Assembly: GCA_016214125.1 (NCBI GenBank)
Contig: JACRPC010000010.1
Location: forward strand, 34,175-98,174
DNA length: 64,000 nt
Source: Rhodospirillales bacterium
Lineage (GTDB): Bacteria; Pseudomonadota; Alphaproteobacteria; Rhodospirillales; WMHbin7
Direction: 5' to 3'
Shown: positions 7,851 through 17,816 of the stretch, piece by piece
Position numbering within the stretch: the first letter of the stretch is position 1
How the letters are laid out: each line of letters opens with the position of its first letter
Notes under the pieces: model-generated
What the model saw: only the letters and a program-made list of their open reading frames with translations
What the model was told of the DNA's origin: nothing
Databases searched by the model: none
Translations under genes and position numbers: made by a program

Positions 7851-9627
7851 CCGAGTCGGGCTGGCGATCGCGCTGGCCCTGGCCTTCATCGCCCCCGCTT
7901 CGGCGCAGGAGGCCGCCCCGCCCAGCGGCCCGGTGCGCCTGACCCCGCGCCCGCCGGCGCCCAACCAAGCCGCCCCCGCCCCAGCCACGCCCACCCCGGG
8001 CGAGGCGCCCGCCGAAGCCGGTTCGGTGCGCCGGGAAACCCTGCCGATCGAGACACAAGAGCTGAGGGCACCCAATGTCGAGGCGGTCGGCCTTCTCGAT
8101 GCGGCGAGCGGCAGCCTGGGCGCCGCCATGTGGGCGGGCTCCAGCCGCGCCACCATTGCCCGCCTGTTGCCCGATCTGCCGGCGGCGACGCCTTCGGCCA
8201 CCGCGCGCGCCCTGACCAAGCGGCTTCTCCTCACCCCGGCCGAGGCGCCGGGCGATCCCAACGGCCCCTCGCTCTTGTCGGCCCGGGTCGAGAGGCTGAT
8301 GGCGATGGGCGAGGTCGAATCGGCGGTGGCGCTGCTGGCGCTGGCGCCGGCCCGCCTCGCCAACGAAACCACCCTGAAAGCCAAGGTCGAAGGCCTGCTC
8401 CTGGTCTTCGACGAGGCCGCCGCCTGCAAGGAGATCGAGCACGCGCCGCGCGAGTCGAAAGATCCCTTCTGGCTCAAGGCGCAGATCCTTTGCCGGCTCT
8501 TGGGCGGCGACAAGGGCAAGGCCCAGGCCCAGCTCGGCCTCGATCTGTTGCGCGAGCAGAAGGGCGAGGACGCCGCCTTCGTCAATCTGGCCGAAGGCAT
8601 GCTGGGCCTCAACCCGCCGCCCCTCGCCAGCCTGGCCGATCCGCAGCCCCTGCACATCGCTTTGGTGCGCGCCGCCAAGAAGACTCCGCCTCCCGACATC
8701 GTGCGCGCCCGCCATCCGGGTGTGCTGCGCGCCCTGGCCTTGGGGCCGGTGCTTGATCTCGACACCCGGCTGGCCGCGGCCGAGCGGGCCTTGGCCCTGG
8801 GCGTCATCGAGGCCGAAGACGTTCGGCGCCTCTATAACGGCCTGCAATTCACCGACCGCGAACTGGCCCAGGCGCTCACCGCCGCCGACGGCGATCGCGG
8901 CCCGCGCGCCCGCGCCCTGGTGTTCCGCGCCACCCGCATGCAGACCCAGCCGGTGGCCCGGGCCGAGCTGGTGGCCAAGGCGATGGCCCAGGCAGCCGCC
9001 GGCAACGCCTTCCTCACCGCGGCACGGCTCTACGAGCCCCTGATCCGCGAGATGCCGCCCGGCCCCGGCCTGGTCTGGTTCGCGCCGGTGGCCGCCCGCG
9101 CCCTGTTGGGCGCCGGCGATGCCGCCGCCGCCCTGCCCTGGATCGAACTGGCGATGGCGGCGCGCGCCCCCGAGGACCGGCCGATGCAGATTCTGCTGGC
9201 CCCCCTGGCAAGGCTGGCGCTGCCCGGCCAGGCCGGCGCCAACGGCGTCGCGGCCCTGCTCGAAGCCTGGATGGGCCAGCAGAAGGATGTCGCCCGCGAT
9301 CTGCTTCTGCTGCGCGCCGGCACGCTCTATGGGCTGCTCGACGCGCTCGGCGATCCGCCGGGCGAGGCCTGGCTGGCCTTGAACGAAGGCTCGCGCCTGG
9401 TGGCGCTGCCCCTGCCCCGTCCGGCGCTCTGGCATGGGCTAAGGCTGGCCGAGAGCGGCAAACGCCTGGGCGAGACCGTTCTTTACGCTCTGGCCTCGCT
9501 GGGCGAGGCCGGGCCGGCCAGCGATCCGGTCACCCTTTACCGCGCCGTTGCCGCCTTGAAGGCGCTGGGGCTGGAGCGCGAGGCGCGCCAGATCGCCATC
9601 GAGGCTGCGTTGGCCTCTGGTGGCTAG
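7831..9627 (+). CDS. Large exported helical-repeat protein, function unknown
   Basis: The 598-residue product has a clear signal peptide (residues 1-26, MNALRASRVGLAIALALAF then APASA-Q) followed by a Pro/Ala-rich linker and an alanine/leucine-rich, almost wholly helical body with TPR/SEL1-like spacing. No catalytic motif is visible. It probably acts as a periplasmic or envelope scaffold. It sits between a 46-residue membrane protein (20-bp overlap) and xerD (8-bp overlap), so the three genes form one transcription unit. A 1.6-kb open frame on the opposite strand is a high-GC shadow. Confidence 0.7.
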   Translation: MNALRASRVGLAIALALAFIAPASAQEAAPPSGPVRLTPRPPAPNQAAPAPATPTPGEAPAEAGSVRRETLPIETQELRAPNVEAVGLLDAASGSLGAAMWAGSSRATIARLLPDLPAATPSATARALTKRLLLTPAEAPGDPNGPSLLSARVERLMAMGEVESAVALLALAPARLANETTLKAKVEGLLLVFDEAAACKEIEHAPRESKDPFWLKAQILCRLLGGDKGKAQAQLGLDLLREQKGEDAAFVNLAEGMLGLNPPPLASLADPQPLHIALVRAAKKTPPPDIVRARHPGVLRALALGPVLDLDTRLAAAERALALGVIEAEDVRRLYNGLQFTDRELAQALTAADGDRGPRARALVFRATRMQTQPVARAELVAKAMAQAAAGNAFLTAARLYEPLIREMPPGPGLVWFAPVAARALLGAGDAAAALPWIELAMAARAPEDRPMQILLAPLARLALPGQAGANGVAALLEAWMGQQKDVARDLLLLRAGTLYGLLDALGDPPGEAWLALNEGSRLVALPLPRPALWHGLRLAESGKRLGETVLYALASLGEAGPASDPVTLYRAVAALKALGLEREARQIAIEAALASGG

Positions 9628-10525
9628 CCCGACCCGCGATCTGTTCCTCGACATGATGGCGGCCGAGCGGGGCGCCGCCCAGAACACGCTGACCGCCTAC
9701 CGGCGCGATCTCGACGATCTTGGAGCGTTTCTGGCCAAGCGCGGCCGAGCCCTCGACGCGGCCGACGCCTCGGATCTGCGCGCCTATCTGAAAAGCCTGG
9801 CCCTGGCGGGCTTAAGCCCCCGCACCCAGGCCAGACGCCTCTCAGCCCTCACCCAGTTTCACCGCTTTCTCTTTACCGAAGGGCGACGCGCCGACGATCC
9901 CAGCCAGGGGCTCGATTCGCCCCGCCTGGGCCGGCCCTTGCCGAAATATCTGTCGAAGACCCAGGTGACGCGGCTGATCGAGACCGCGCACGCCCAAGAG
10001 GGTTGGCAGGGCCTGCGCCTAGCCGCCTTGCTGGAACTGCTCTACGCCGCGGGCCTGCGGGTGTCCGAACTGGTGGGTCTGCCCCTGGCCGCTTTGGCCA
10101 AGGACGCGCCGCATCTTATCGTCAAGGGCAAGGGCAACAAGGAGCGCCTGGTTCCCCTGGGCGAGCCGGCCCGCCAGGCGCTGGAACGCTGGCGCCAGGC
10201 CCGTCTCGATTGGCTGGACGGCCAGGATTCGAAATGGCTGTTTCCGGCAAAGGCCAAGGGCGGCGGCCCGTTGCGCCGCGCCGCCTTTGCCCGCGACCTC
10301 AAAGGCCTGGCCGCCAAGGCGGGCCTCAAGCCCGCCCAGGTCTCGCCGCATGTGCTGCGCCATTCCTTCGCCAGCCATCTGCTGGCCGGTGGCGCCGATC
10401 TCAGGGTCGTGCAGACCCTCTTGGGCCATGCCGACATCGCCACCACCCAGATCTACACCCATCTGCAGGACGACCACCTGAAAGGGCTGGTCAAGCGCCA
10501 CCATCCCTTGGCGGCGAAAAAATGA
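9620..10525 (+). CDS. xerD: Tyrosine recombinase XerD
   Basis: XerD (301 residues) works with XerC at dif to resolve chromosome dimers. The N-terminal SAM-like domain covers about residues 1-95 (DLFLDMMAAERGAAQNTL). The catalytic domain contains the Arg in AAGLRVSELVGL, the Lys in IVKGKGNKERLVPLG, HxxR in SPHVLRHSFASHLL, the second His in LLGHADIATTQ and the tyrosine nucleophile in IYTHL. The start is a GTG at 9620 that overlaps the preceding gene by 8 bp. XerD is preferred over XerC from the overall sequence feel and context; the distinction is less certain than the family. Confidence 0.92.
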   Translation: MASPTRDLFLDMMAAERGAAQNTLTAYRRDLDDLGAFLAKRGRALDAADASDLRAYLKSLALAGLSPRTQARRLSALTQFHRFLFTEGRRADDPSQGLDSPRLGRPLPKYLSKTQVTRLIETAHAQEGWQGLRLAALLELLYAAGLRVSELVGLPLAALAKDAPHLIVKGKGNKERLVPLGEPARQALERWRQARLDWLDGQDSKWLFPAKAKGGGPLRRAAFARDLKGLAAKAGLKPAQVSPHVLRHSFASHLLAGGADLRVVQTLLGHADIATTQIYTHLQDDHLKGLVKRHHPLAAKK

Positions 10526-10557
10526 TATAGAGCGAGCAGACGATTCCAGGGGGACCC

Positions 10558-11499
10558 ATGACCTTGACGCCCGACCAGAAGGCCGAGATCGACGCCGCCC
10601 GCGCCCAGAGCCACGCCACCAGGCGCGCCACCGTGCCGGCCTTGGAGGAAATTCTCTACCAGGCCTTTCCGGTGCTCGATCACGGCGTGCTTCGGGTGAT
10701 CGACTATATGGGCGACGACGGCGCCATCGTCCAGGCGGCCCGGGTCTCCTACGGCAAGGGCACCCGCAAGACCTTGGAGGACAAGGGGCTCATCGACTAT
10801 CTGATGCGCCACCGCCACACCACCCCCTTCGAGATGTGCGAGATCAAATTCCACGTCAAGCTGCCGATCTTCGTCGCCCGGCAGTGGATTCGCCACCGCA
10901 CCGCCAACGTCAACGAATATTCGGCCCGCTATTCGATCCTGGACCGCGAATTCTACATTCCGGCGCCCGACCATCTGGCGGCGCAGTCGCGGATCAATCG
11001 CCAAGGCCGCGGCGCCGTGCTGGAGGGCGAGGAGGCGCGCAAGGTGCTTGAGCTTCTCAAGACCGATTCCGAGCGCTGCTACGCCTCCTACGAATGGATG
11101 CTGAACGAGGACGAGACCGGCAAGCAGACCGATCCCGAACGGGTGGGGCTGGCGCGTGAGCTGGCGCGAATGAACCTGACCATCAACGCCTATACCCAAT
11201 GGTACTGGAAGACCGATCTGCACAATCTCTTCCACTTCCTGTCGCTCAGAGCCGATTCGCACGCCCAGTACGAAATCCGCATCTATGCCGAGGCGATGCT
11301 GGAGATGGTCAAGCGCTGGGTGCCGCTGGCCTTCGACGCCTTCAAGCGCTACCGGCTGGGCGGCGTCCATCTTTCGGCGGGCGGGTTGGCGATCGTCAAG
11401 CGCCTGCTGGCGGGCGAAAAGGTGGCGCAAGAGGGAAGCGGCCTGTCGGCCCGCGAATGGCGCGAACTGATGGCGGCCTTGGGCCGCGAGGAAGGCTAA
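10558..11499 (+). CDS. thyX: FAD-dependent thymidylate synthase
   Basis: ThyX (313 residues) methylates dUMP to dTMP using methylenetetrahydrofolate and FAD/NADPH. The diagnostic ThyX motif appears as [15 protein letters not shown] (about residues 117-131). Length is at the long end of the family, as in other alphaproteobacteria. GGGGGA precedes the ATG at good spacing. The gene follows xerD after 32 bp and converges on a histidine kinase gene, sharing the bases CTAA at their stop codons (11496-11499). A folate-dependent FolD homologue is encoded 28 kb away but is degenerate. Confidence 0.96.
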   Translation: MTLTPDQKAEIDAARAQSHATRRATVPALEEILYQAFPVLDHGVLRVIDYMGDDGAIVQAARVSYGKGTRKTLEDKGLIDYLMRHRHTTPFEMCEIKFHVKLPIFVARQWIRHRTANVNEYSARYSILDREFYIPAPDHLAAQSRINRQGRGAVLEGEEARKVLELLKTDSERCYASYEWMLNEDETGKQTDPERVGLARELARMNLTINAYTQWYWKTDLHNLFHFLSLRADSHAQYEIRIYAEAMLEMVKRWVPLAFDAFKRYRLGGVHLSAGGLAIVKRLLAGEKVAQEGSGLSAREWRELMAALGREEG

Positions 11500-14042
11500 T
11501 CGGGTTTGATTACCCGCTCCGGCGGGAAGCAGACCGTCACCCGGGTGCCTTGGCCCTTGGCGCTGTCGATCGTCATCTTGCCGCCATGCAGTTCGATCAG
11601 GCTCTTGGTGAGCGGCAGGCCCAAGCCGGTGCCTTCGTAATAATGTTCGGTACCCGCCACCCGGCCAAAGGGCACCAGTGCCTTGGCGATGCCCTCGGTG
11701 TCCATGCCGATGCCTTGATCCTCGACCGTGAGACAGCAGCGGCGTTCCCGACCAAGCGTGACCGTGAGGGCGACCTCGGTTTCGGGCGGCGAGAACTTGA
11801 CCGCGTTGGACAGCAGATTGGCGAGGATCTGCTTCAGGCGCCGCGGATCGGCGAAAAGGCGCGGCGCCGGTTGGGGCAGCCGCGCGGTCAGCGCAACCTT
11901 GCCCTTGAGCGCCCGGGGGCGGACAAGACGGAGCACCGATTCGACCAGCGACGCCAGTTCGATGGTCTCCGGCGCCAGGGTCAGCATGCCGGCCTCGATG
12001 GCGGAAATATCGAGGATGTCGCTGATCAGCTCCAAGAGATGATGGCCGGAATCGAAGATGTCCTGGGTGTATTCGCGGTGCTTGGCGTTGGCCACCTCGC
12101 CCAGCAGGCCCGACAGCATGGCCTCGGAATAGCCGATGATGGCGTTCAAGGGGGTGCGCAGCTCGTGGCTCATATGGGCTAGGAATTCCGACATCGCCTT
12201 GTGCCCGGCCTCGGCACGGGTGCGGGCGTCGCGCAGCAGACGCTCGGCCTCCTTGCGGGCCCCGATGTCGCGGTGCAGGGAGACGAAATGGGTGATCTGG
12301 CCCGCGGGATCGCGAATCGGGTGGAAGGCCGATTCCATCCAGGTCTCGCCCCCATCCTTGCGGCGGATTTGCATCTCTTCGACCCAGCTTCGGCCCTGCA
12401 TCAGATCGGCGTGAATGCGCCGATAGGTGCCGGACGGGGTCGCTTTGGACCGAGTGAGCGCCGGGCCCCTGCCGATCGCCTCGGCGGCGGAATAGCCGGT
12501 GAGGCGCTCGAAGGCCGGGTTGACGTACTCGACGACTTCCTGGGTGTTGACGACGATCACCATTTCCTGGGTCTGCTCAAGCACCCGCGACAAGGTGCGC
12601 AACTGGTCCTCGATCCGCTTGCGCTCGGTGACGTCGACGACGATGCCAAGCGTGCCCAGAACCGTGCCCGTGGGGTCGGTCCGACAGATGCCGCGCGCCT
12701 GGACGTGGCGGATCGAGCTGTCGGGGCGCAGAACGCGATACTCGTTTTCGTAACCCCGACCGGGCTCGATGGCCTCGCCCAGCCGGGCGACCTGATCGAC
12801 GTCGTCGGGATGGATGCAACAGAGCCAATTGCTCCAGGTGCTGGGTAGCGAATTCGGGCGGCGCCCCAGGATGCGCCAGATTCCATCCGACCAGATATGC
12901 TCCTTACGGCCAGCCTCCCAGGCCCAGCTTCCCATGCCGGCCAGACCCTCGGCCTCGGTGAGAAGATGGCTCTGGCGCCGCAACGCCTCGTCGCGCTCGG
13001 CGATCGCTTCGGCCATCGCGTTAAAGACTTTGGCGAATTGCTGGAACTCGCGGCTGTCGTCGGCCTGCGCCTCCAGGCGGCTGGCGAGATCGCCCTTGGC
13101 GATCCGCTCGGCCGCCTCGCGGAAGCGGTTGTGGCGACGCTGGAAGGCAAATTGGGCGCTAAGGCCGAACAGCAGCAAGGAGGCGATCGCCACGGCGGCA
13201 AAGATGGCGAAGTGACGCGCCTGTTGGCGATCGATCTCGGCCAGGATGGGACGATGATCGACGCCCACCGCCACCCGGATGCCGTCCTTGAAGTCGGTCA
13301 CCACCAGGGTCTGGCGCCGATCATCGGGCATCGGACCGAAAGCGCGCCCGTTCTTGGCGTCGAGCGGGCTTTCGATGTCGGCCAAGACCTTGCCCAGCAA
13401 CGCCGGTCGCAAGGGAGCCGTCGCCAACACGGTGTCACGGTCGTCGAGCACCATGACGACCGCTTCCGTCCCGATGCCCAAATCCTCCAACAGCCGGTCA
13501 AGCCACTCGAGGCTCACCGCGCCGACCAGCGCCCGGTTGACCCCGGCATTCGGTTCCAAAAGAGGGACGCCATAGGGCACGAAGGGTTTGCCGCTGCGCG
13601 AGCCGATGGTGGCGACGCCGAGCGCCGGCTTTCCGGTTTCGACGGCCCTTTTGGCGACCGTCAGGGTCACCGGATTGAAGGTTCGCCGATCGGGATCGGC
13701 GCTGCAATCGACCAACCCGTCGACGCTTCCGCGCGCGATGTCGACGAACAGCGGCGTCGAGGCCCGGATGTCGGCGATGCGCGCCTGGCAGGTGGCGGGA
13801 TCGCCGAAGCGGACCCGGCTCATGGCGGCGATCTGCTGCATGGCCAATTCCGCCGCCTGCAGCATCGAACGGTGCCGCATGACGGCGGCCCGCGCCAAGG
13901 TGGTTGCCTGCTCGGCATGCTGGGTCAGCACGCTGCTTTTCATTCGGCCGAGATGAAGGAGTTCGAGACCCAGGAACGGCGCCAGCGCCAACAGCGCCAG
14001 AACTAGCAGGCGTCCCAAGAAGGTGCGCGGTATGGCGAACAC
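11496..14042 (-). CDS. Membrane sensor histidine kinase with two PAS domains
   Basis: I start this gene at the GTG at 14042 because GGGGAGG lies 7 nt upstream, although the frame stays open to 14159; this gives 848 residues. A first membrane helix (about 8-30), a periplasmic sensor of about 250 residues and a second helix (about 288-310) precede a HAMP linker, two PAS domains (about 385-500 and 510-620), HisKA ([20 protein letters not shown]) and HATPase with [15 protein letters not shown] and GTGLGLPL. No receiver domain or neighbouring regulator is present. It is a tandem paralogue of the next kinase gene; their sensor regions share two cysteines about 40 residues apart. Confidence 0.87.
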   Translation of the reverse strand: MFAIPRTFLGRLLVLALLALAPFLGLELLHLGRMKSSVLTQHAEQATTLARAAVMRHRSMLQAAELAMQQIAAMSRVRFGDPATCQARIADIRASTPLFVDIARGSVDGLVDCSADPDRRTFNPVTLTVAKRAVETGKPALGVATIGSRSGKPFVPYGVPLLEPNAGVNRALVGAVSLEWLDRLLEDLGIGTEAVVMVLDDRDTVLATAPLRPALLGKVLADIESPLDAKNGRAFGPMPDDRRQTLVVTDFKDGIRVAVGVDHRPILAEIDRQQARHFAIFAAVAIASLLLFGLSAQFAFQRRHNRFREAAERIAKGDLASRLEAQADDSREFQQFAKVFNAMAEAIAERDEALRRQSHLLTEAEGLAGMGSWAWEAGRKEHIWSDGIWRILGRRPNSLPSTWSNWLCCIHPDDVDQVARLGEAIEPGRGYENEYRVLRPDSSIRHVQARGICRTDPTGTVLGTLGIVVDVTERKRIEDQLRTLSRVLEQTQEMVIVVNTQEVVEYVNPAFERLTGYSAAEAIGRGPALTRSKATPSGTYRRIHADLMQGRSWVEEMQIRRKDGGETWMESAFHPIRDPAGQITHFVSLHRDIGARKEAERLLRDARTRAEAGHKAMSEFLAHMSHELRTPLNAIIGYSEAMLSGLLGEVANAKHREYTQDIFDSGHHLLELISDILDISAIEAGMLTLAPETIELASLVESVLRLVRPRALKGKVALTARLPQPAPRLFADPRRLKQILANLLSNAVKFSPPETEVALTVTLGRERRCCLTVEDQGIGMDTEGIAKALVPFGRVAGTEHYYEGTGLGLPLTKSLIELHGGKMTIDSAKGQGTRVTVCFPPERVIKPD

Positions 14043-14097
14043 GCCTACGCCTCCCCACCCGGTCCAATCATGGCCGGTTTCGGACAATTCCCTCCTT

Positions 14098-14118
14098 AAA
14101 AAAAGGTTAAACCCTTTT
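14098..14118 (-). terminator. Weak hairpin with T-run between tandem kinase genes
   Basis: On the minus strand AAAAGG-GTTTAA-CCTTTT forms a 6-bp AT-rich stem followed by three more T. It lies between the upstream kinase gene (stop at 14194) and the start of the downstream one (14042) and could trim readthrough. The stem is weak, so the call is tentative. Confidence 0.3.
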
Positions 14119-14193
14119 GAAGCGCCGCACAATGGTGAAGGGCATAACCGTTTATTCAACCTGTCCTAAGGCCCGCTTTCCAAAGGATGGCGA

Positions 14194-16371
14194 TCAGTTG
14201 GCGCCGAGCAGCGCCTCGGGCGGAAAGAAGACGGTGACCGTTGTGCCCCGACCCTTGGCGCTGTCGATCGACAGCGTGCCGCCATGCAGCTCGACTAGGC
14301 TTTTGGCGAGCGGCAAGCCCAAGCCGGTGCCTTCGTAGCGCCGGGCCAGACGGCTGTCGACCTGACCGAAGGGTTGCAGCGCGGTGACGATGCCGGCTTC
14401 GTCCATGCCGATGCCGGTGTCGACGACCCGCAAGCGGCAGCCCTGGCCGGGCCCGCCCTCGAGGGAGAGCGTCACCCTTCCGCCTTCGGGCGTGAACTTG
14501 ACGGCGTTGGAGAGAAGATTGATCAGAATCTGCTTGAGGCGAAGGGGATCGGCCCGCAGGCGGAGCGGGGTGTCGGGCTTGTCGAGACGCAAGTCGACGC
14601 CGCCCTTCTCCGCCCGAGAGCGCACCAGACGCAACGCCGCCTCGACGATCGCCTCCGGATCCACCGCTTCGAGGTTGAGGGCGATCTGCCCGGCTTCGGC
14701 GGCCGCGACATCGAGGATGTCGTTGATCAGCTCAAGGAGATGGCGGCCCGAGGAGAAGATATCCTGGAGGTATTCGCGCTGGTTGGCGTTGGCGAGCGCG
14801 CCGTGCAGGCCGGTCAGCAGCGCCTCGGCATAGCCGATGATGGCGTTCAAGGGGGTGCGCAGCTCGTGGCTCATGTTGGTGAGCAGTTGGGTTTTCGCCC
14901 GGTTCGCCAGCTCGGCCTGGTCCTTGGCCGCGACGATTTCCTCGACCGCCCGCTTGCGTTCGGTGATGTCGGCGACCAGGCCGAACACCCGCTCGACGCC
15001 GTCGGCCGCGTCACGCGACCGCACGCCGATCACCTCGACATTGCGGACACGGCCATCGGGGCGAATGATCCGGTATTCCAGGCGATATCCGCCCTGGTTC
15101 ATGCTTTCGTTGATGGTGCGCGTCACCCGATCGAGATCGTCGGGATGCACGCAACGCCGCCAGTTGTCGCGGGTGGGAGCGATGGAGCCGGGCGGAACGC
15201 CCATAATGTCCCAAACGCCATCGGACCAGATCTGACGATCGCCGCGCAGATCCCACTCCCAACTCCCCATGTGGGCGATCCGCTGCGCCTCGTCGAGCAC
15301 CCGCTTCTGGCGAGCCAAACGGGCGTCGCGGTCGGCGATCGACGCCGCCATGGCGTTGAAGGCCTGGGCGAAGCGGCGGTAGTCCTGGGAATCGGCGGGG
15401 TCGGATTCCAGGCGGGTCGCCAGATCGCCGGCGCCGATCTTCAGCGCCGCCGCCTCGAATTGGCGGTAGCGCCGCACCAGCAGGATATGCGCGAAGCCGG
15501 CGAAGATCAGGATGGAAAGCAACACCACCGGAACGAGGACGATGAAATGGGCGCGAAGGCGCTGTTCGGCCTCGGCCAGGGCGTGATCGGTATCGATCCC
15601 CACCGCCACCCGAATGCCGCCCTCGAAGCCGGTGATCGAGAGGTGGCGATGCACCTGGTCGGCGAAGACGACGGACAAAAGGGCGCCGGCGCCCGCCGAG
15701 TCCGCCCCCGGCAAGGGTTTGCCGATCAGCTCGGGTTTGGCCGGGTAGGATGCGAGGATCGTGTTGCGGTCGTCGAGCACCAGGACCATCGCTTCGGCCC
15801 CGATCGCCAAATCGGCAACCAGACGATCGAGCCACTCCAGGCTTGCGCCGGCGACCAGAATCCGCTGCCGGCCGCCCTGGACATCGATCAGCGGCCGGGC
15901 CAGGGGAATGATCGGCCGGCCGTGATTGGGGCTGATCGTCGCCGGCGCCACCGCCGGCTGGCCGGTGCGGACGACCTCTTGCACCGCGACCATCGCTTGG
16001 GGAATGAAGCGGGTCTGGCCGGCGCGACCGGCGCAATCGACCGAACCGTCCGGCAAACCGCGGGCGATGTTGATGAACAGGGGCGTGGTGTTGCGAACTT
16101 CCAGAAGACGCACGGCGCAATCGCCCGAATCGCCCGAGCGCACCGGGTCCATGAGGGCAATCTGCTCCAGGGCGAGCAGCGCCGCCTTGAGCAGCGAGCG
16201 ATGCTGGAGGGCGACGGCGCGGGCCAAAGTCTGGGCCTGTTCGGCCGAGGATTCGATCAGCCGGCTGCGCAGTTGGGCAAGGGAATAGAATTCGAAGACG
16301 AGGAAAGGGGCCAGCGCCAGGGCCAACAGCAACGCGATTCGTCCATAGAAGGTGCGAAAGAACGCGTGCAC
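14194..16371 (-). CDS. Membrane sensor histidine kinase with one PAS domain
   Basis: The 725-residue protein has a membrane helix (about 7-29), a periplasmic sensor, a second helix (about 268-295), HAMP, one PAS/PAC unit (about 360-485), HisKA ([20 protein letters not shown]) and HATPase ([27 protein letters not shown]). Sensor region and kinase core are clearly paralogous to the kinase encoded immediately downstream, which has one more PAS domain. A 45-bp stretch around the HisKA box is identical between the two genes. No partner regulator is nearby. The two genes are separated by about 150 bp holding a weak hairpin, so they may or may not be co-transcribed. Confidence 0.87.
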   Translation of the reverse strand: MHAFFRTFYGRIALLLALALAPFLVFEFYSLAQLRSRLIESSAEQAQTLARAVALQHRSLLKAALLALEQIALMDPVRSGDSGDCAVRLLEVRNTTPLFINIARGLPDGSVDCAGRAGQTRFIPQAMVAVQEVVRTGQPAVAPATISPNHGRPIIPLARPLIDVQGGRQRILVAGASLEWLDRLVADLAIGAEAMVLVLDDRNTILASYPAKPELIGKPLPGADSAGAGALLSVVFADQVHRHLSITGFEGGIRVAVGIDTDHALAEAEQRLRAHFIVLVPVVLLSILIFAGFAHILLVRRYRQFEAAALKIGAGDLATRLESDPADSQDYRRFAQAFNAMAASIADRDARLARQKRVLDEAQRIAHMGSWEWDLRGDRQIWSDGVWDIMGVPPGSIAPTRDNWRRCVHPDDLDRVTRTINESMNQGGYRLEYRIIRPDGRVRNVEVIGVRSRDAADGVERVFGLVADITERKRAVEEIVAAKDQAELANRAKTQLLTNMSHELRTPLNAIIGYAEALLTGLHGALANANQREYLQDIFSSGRHLLELINDILDVAAAEAGQIALNLEAVDPEAIVEAALRLVRSRAEKGGVDLRLDKPDTPLRLRADPLRLKQILINLLSNAVKFTPEGGRVTLSLEGGPGQGCRLRVVDTGIGMDEAGIVTALQPFGQVDSRLARRYEGTGLGLPLAKSLVELHGGTLSIDSAKGRGTTVTVFFPPEALLGAN

Positions 16372-16477
16372 AAATACGCCCTCTGGTCGCGCCGGGACCG
16401 GCCCGAACGCGTTAACGGCTCACCCTCCCTCCTCTCAAAGTGGCCCAGTCCCGGGCAACTTACAAGGTGAACGGCGG

Positions 16478-17686
16478 CTATTCGACGACGATTTTTGGCC
16501 GCGCCTTGGCGCCTTGGCCTTGCTGGATCAGGCGCACCTTCTCCCAGACGCGCTTGGCGATCTCTCGGTAGGCGTGGGCGTGCGGGCTGTCGGGGCGCGC
16601 CACCACGATCGGATGGCCGTCGTCCGAGGTCTCGCGGATGGCGATGTCGAGCGGCACCTCGCCCAGGAAGTCGCAGCCCAGCTTGGCCGCCTCGGCCTTG
16701 GCGCCGCCATGGCCGAAGATGTGGGTCTCGTGGCCGCAATTGGGGCAGTGGAAGGTGCTCATGTTCTCGATGATGCCCAGAACCGGCACATCGACCTTGC
16801 GGAACATGTTCAGGCCCCGGCGCGCATCCAAGAGCGCGATGTCCTGGGGGGTCGAGACGATCACCGCCCCGGTAAGCGGCACCTTCTGGCACATGGTGAG
16901 CTGGGTGTCGCCGGTGCCGGGCGGCATGTCAACCACCAGCACGTCGAGCGCGCCCCAATTGACGTCGCGCAGCATCTGCTCCAGGGCGCCCATCACCATC
17001 GGGCCGCGCCAGATCACCGGCGCGTCCTCGGGGACCAAAAAGCCCATCGACATGCAGCGCACGCCGTAATTCTCCAAGGGCTGGATGACCTCGCCGGTCT
17101 CGTCGAGTTTCGGCTGGCCGGAAATCGCCAGCATGCGCGGCATCGAGGGCCCGAAGATGTCGGCGTCGAAGACGCCGACCTTGAGGCCCATGCCGGCCAG
17201 GGCGAGCGCCAGATTGACGGTGGTAGTCGATTTGCCGACGCCTCCTTTGCCCGACGCCACCGCGATCACCGCCTTGACCTCGGGCAGCAATTTCTTTTCC
17301 ACCGGGCGATGGGCGTGGTGGTGGCCGTGATCGTGATCGTGGTCGTGATCATGATGTCCATGGTCGTGACCATGCCCGTGATCGTTGTGCCCGTGGCCAT
17401 GATCGTGGTGTCCGTGCCCATGCCCATGATCGTGGTGCCCATGCCCCTTACCGCCCTTGCCCAAGCGCTGCGCCGTCAAGATGGCCTTGGCCGAATTGAT
17501 GCCCGCCAACGCCCCCACCGCCTTTTCGGCCGCCTGGCGCAAGGGTTCCATCTCCTTGGCCTTGGCCGGATCGATCTCGATGGCGAAGGTGACGGCGCCG
17601 TCCTTGATGGCGATTCCCGAGACCGTCGCCGGATCGAGGGTGCCCTTGAGCGCGGCGCGGATGGCGGTTTCGGTGATCTGGGCCAT
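16478..17686 (-). CDS. mrp: Mrp/ApbC (NBP35-like) Fe-S cluster carrier ATPase with His-rich linker
   Basis: The 402-residue protein delivers Fe-S clusters to target apoproteins in the cytoplasm. An N-terminal MIP18/DUF59 domain (about 1-75) is followed by a His/Gly/Asp linker (residues 81-127), the deviant Walker A SGKGGVGKSTT (about 145-155) and the NBP35/Mrp ATPase with MPPGTGD and a cluster-binding CPNC pair (FHCPNCGHETH). The linker holds 25 histidines in 47 residues, far more than usual, suggesting metal binding or buffering. The gene is divergent from hflKC across a 130-bp spacer. Confidence 0.93.
   Translation of the reverse strand: MAQITETAIRAALKGTLDPATVSGIAIKDGAVTFAIEIDPAKAKEMEPLRQAAEKAVGALAGINSAKAILTAQRLGKGGKGHGHHDHGHGHGHHDHGHGHNDHGHGHDHGHHDHDHDHDHGHHHAHRPVEKKLLPEVKAVIAVASGKGGVGKSTTTVNLALALAGMGLKVGVFDADIFGPSMPRMLAISGQPKLDETGEVIQPLENYGVRCMSMGFLVPEDAPVIWRGPMVMGALEQMLRDVNWGALDVLVVDMPPGTGDTQLTMCQKVPLTGAVIVSTPQDIALLDARRGLNMFRKVDVPVLGIIENMSTFHCPNCGHETHIFGHGGAKAEAAKLGCDFLGEVPLDIAIRETSDDGHPIVVARPDSPHAHAYREIAKRVWEKVRLIQQGQGAKARPKIVVE
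17306..17446. repeat. Low-complexity GH/DH-coding repeat within mrp
   Basis: The segment coding for residues 81-127 of Mrp is made of imperfect short repeats of GGHCAY/GAYCAY type read on the minus strand. Such tracts expand and contract by slippage, so length variation between strains is expected. Confidence 0.8.
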
Positions 17687-17742
17687 GGACGGGAACTCCC
17701 TTATTCCTTATAGGGATGGTTGCGGGGTGGGCGGACGTTCGA

Positions 17743-17771
17743 TTGCGCCGAACGGCCGTCTGTCATATAAG
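17743..17771 (+). promoter_or_regulatory. Sigma-70-like promoter for hflK-hflC
   Basis: TTGCGC and TATAAG are separated by exactly 17 bp, 46 bp before the hflK start codon, in the divergent spacer between mrp and hflK. Match to the housekeeping consensus is good by eye; no transcription data are available. Confidence 0.45.
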
Positions 17772-17816
17772 GCGCATTGAGGCTTTTGCAAAGACGATTT
17801 GCCGGAGGGTGAAGGT

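Noticed and set aside
7822..9435. 537-codon open frame opposite the exported protein gene
   Set aside because: Low-complexity Gln/Arg/Gly-rich translation without domain or signal; typical shadow of a GC-rich gene, while the plus strand has a signal peptide and tight coupling to xerD.
14374..16470. 698-codon open frame opposite the one-PAS kinase gene
   Set aside because: Composition of an antisense shadow; the minus strand shows full HAMP, PAS, HisKA and HATPase domains.
17306..17446. Repeats in mrp considered as a CRISPR or tandem-repeat array
   Set aside because: Short imperfect codon-level repeats in frame inside a conserved gene, with no spacer structure.
16352..17713. Hydrophobic Val/Met-rich frame antisense to the Mrp His-rich linker, resembling a membrane protein
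   Set aside because: It is the reverse reading of CAY/GAY codons of the His tract; no start signal, and the Mrp domains on the other strand are intact.
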